Below are positions 4,644-5,283 of a stretch of DNA of 5,283 nucleotides, one piece after another. The notes under the pieces were generated by a model that was given only the letters and a program-made list of their open reading frames with translations, was not told where the DNA came from and ran no database searches. Both the position numbers and the translations under genes were made by a program. Source of the DNA: an uncultured Bacteroidales bacterium (GTDB lineage Bacteria; Bacteroidota; Bacteroidia; Bacteroidales; UBA932); assembly GCA_904501835.1 (NCBI GenBank), contig CAJGBW010000072.1, positions 1 to 5,283 of the forward strand. Direction: 5' to 3'. Numbering within the stretch: position 1 is the first letter of the stretch; every line of letters begins with the position of its first letter.

Positions 4644-5283
4644 CCTTGAGCGCGCATGGGGATTTCCAAACCGTCGGGCATTACGACCGCAGCACCAACA
4701 TCTTCTTTGGCCAGATGGCCGATGACTTGCCAGGTCTGGAAGTCGTGACGGAATTTTTCAAACTGCTCGAGAGGCAGCGTGAAGAGGATGCGATAATCTT
4801 CCCCACCGTTGAGGGCTGTGGATACGGCGTCAAGCCCCATTTCTTTTGAAAGGTCGAAAAGTCCACCTCCAAAAGGGATTTTATCCACGTAAATTTTGAC
4901 GCCCAAGCCGCTATCACGTTGCAGACGCTTGACGGCATCGCTGAGTCCTCGGTCAATACAATAGCCATAAGTGGGGTAGAAGCCTCCGTCGGCAAGGTTC
5001 TGGGGGATATTTACATCCAAATCGGGTTTGAGATAATCTCCGACCAGACGTTTGTATTTTTCCAGGCGTTTTGTATTGACACTGCCGCTTTCGTTGCTGT
5101 TCGCTGCGCTCGCCGCTCCTGTGCCTGCTGCGCCCGCAAAATTCTCCTTTTCGCTTTCCAAAAGTTTCAGTCCCATGAAGGCGCCTCCCAAATTGCCGGA
5201 GAGGCAGACAAGATCCATGCTTTTGGCTTTCGGGCGGCGTTTGTCATCGAGTTCTCGACAAAATCCTTCCGCGCCGACGGAGA
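4625..5283 (-). CDS. thiL: Thiamine-monophosphate kinase ThiL, C-terminal part (N-terminus outside the window)
   Basis: 218 complete codons are visible, with the stop TAA at 4627-4625; the frame stays open to the right edge, so roughly the first third is missing. ThiL converts thiamine phosphate to thiamine diphosphate with ATP in the cytoplasm, the last step of the thiamine pathway. Identification rests on DLVCLSGNLGGAFMGLKLLE (5215-5156; family form DL-CVSGDLGAAYMGLQLLE), DKIPF, NGGEDYRILFT (4810-4778; family NGGEDYELLFT), VIGHLAKEDVG and the closing AQGW. Two features are odd. The conserved acidic motif DISDGL is replaced by CIDRGL (4960-4943). A low-complexity insert rich in Ala, Gly, Ser and Asn (5137-5078) follows the MGLKLLESEKENF segment. 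The internal ATG at 5218 is not the gene start, because conserved ThiL sequence (the SVGAEG segment and the KAK before DLVC) continues upstream of it. It is cotranscribed with the downstream lipoprotein gene, which it overlaps. Confidence 0.88.
   Translation of the reverse strand, partial: SVGAEGFCRELDDKRRPKAKSMDLVCLSGNLGGAFMGLKLLESEKENFAGAAGTGAASAANSNESGSVNTKRLEKYKRLVGDYLKPDLDVNIPQNLADGGFYPTYGYCIDRGLSDAVKRLQRDSGLGVKIYVDKIPFGGGLFDLSKEMGLDAVSTALNGGEDYRILFTLPLEQFEKFRHDFQTWQVIGHLAKEDVGAAVVMPDGLEIPMRAQGWKKED

Noticed and set aside
4681..4995. Frameshift in thiL explaining the missing DISDGL motif
   Set aside because: The neighbouring minus-strand frames across 4943-4960 give no DISDGL-like sequence, and conserved ThiL motifs on both sides stay in one frame.

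Overview
The window looks like a chromosomal segment of a member of the Bacteroidota, most likely order Bacteroidales. Four things point that way. There is the N-terminus of a SusC/RagA-type TonB-dependent receptor. There is a second-type elongation factor G of the Bacteroides EF-G2 kind. Promoter elements match the Bacteroides TAnnTTTG form. The start codons are preceded by A-rich leaders without Shine-Dalgarno sequences. I could not assign a genus.

Layout from left to right. (1) 1-207, minus strand: the first 69 codons of a SusC-like receptor that runs off the left edge. (2) 208-433: an intergenic stretch with two candidate hairpins and a long A-rich receptor leader. (3) 434-1477, minus: a CNNM/DUF21 plus tandem-CBS membrane protein without the usual C-terminal CorC/HlyC domain. 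(4) 1478-1565: a compact divergent promoter region with a near-consensus promoter in each direction. (5) 1566-3719, plus: the EF-G paralog fusA2, with a degenerate GTPase centre and about 26 extra residues in domain IV. (6) 3720-3794: a strong bidirectional terminator. (7) 3795-4643, minus: a predicted lipoprotein with a C-terminal DUF3298/RsiV-like domain. (8) 4625-5283, minus: the C-terminal two thirds of thiamine-monophosphate kinase thiL, cut by the right edge and overlapping the lipoprotein gene by 19 bp.

Functionally, thiL and the lipoprotein gene form a tight transcription unit that converges on fusA2, with both sides sharing one terminator. fusA2 diverges from the CNNM gene, and their promoters overlap at the -33 side. 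The most notable content is the EF-G2-type factor. In Bacteroides thetaiotaomicron this paralog has been reported to support translocation without GTP hydrolysis during carbon starvation. The second notable point is an unusual ThiL: its conserved DISDGL-type acidic motif is replaced and it carries an Ala/Gly/Ser-rich insert. I see no RNA genes, mobile elements, CRISPR array or prophage sequence.
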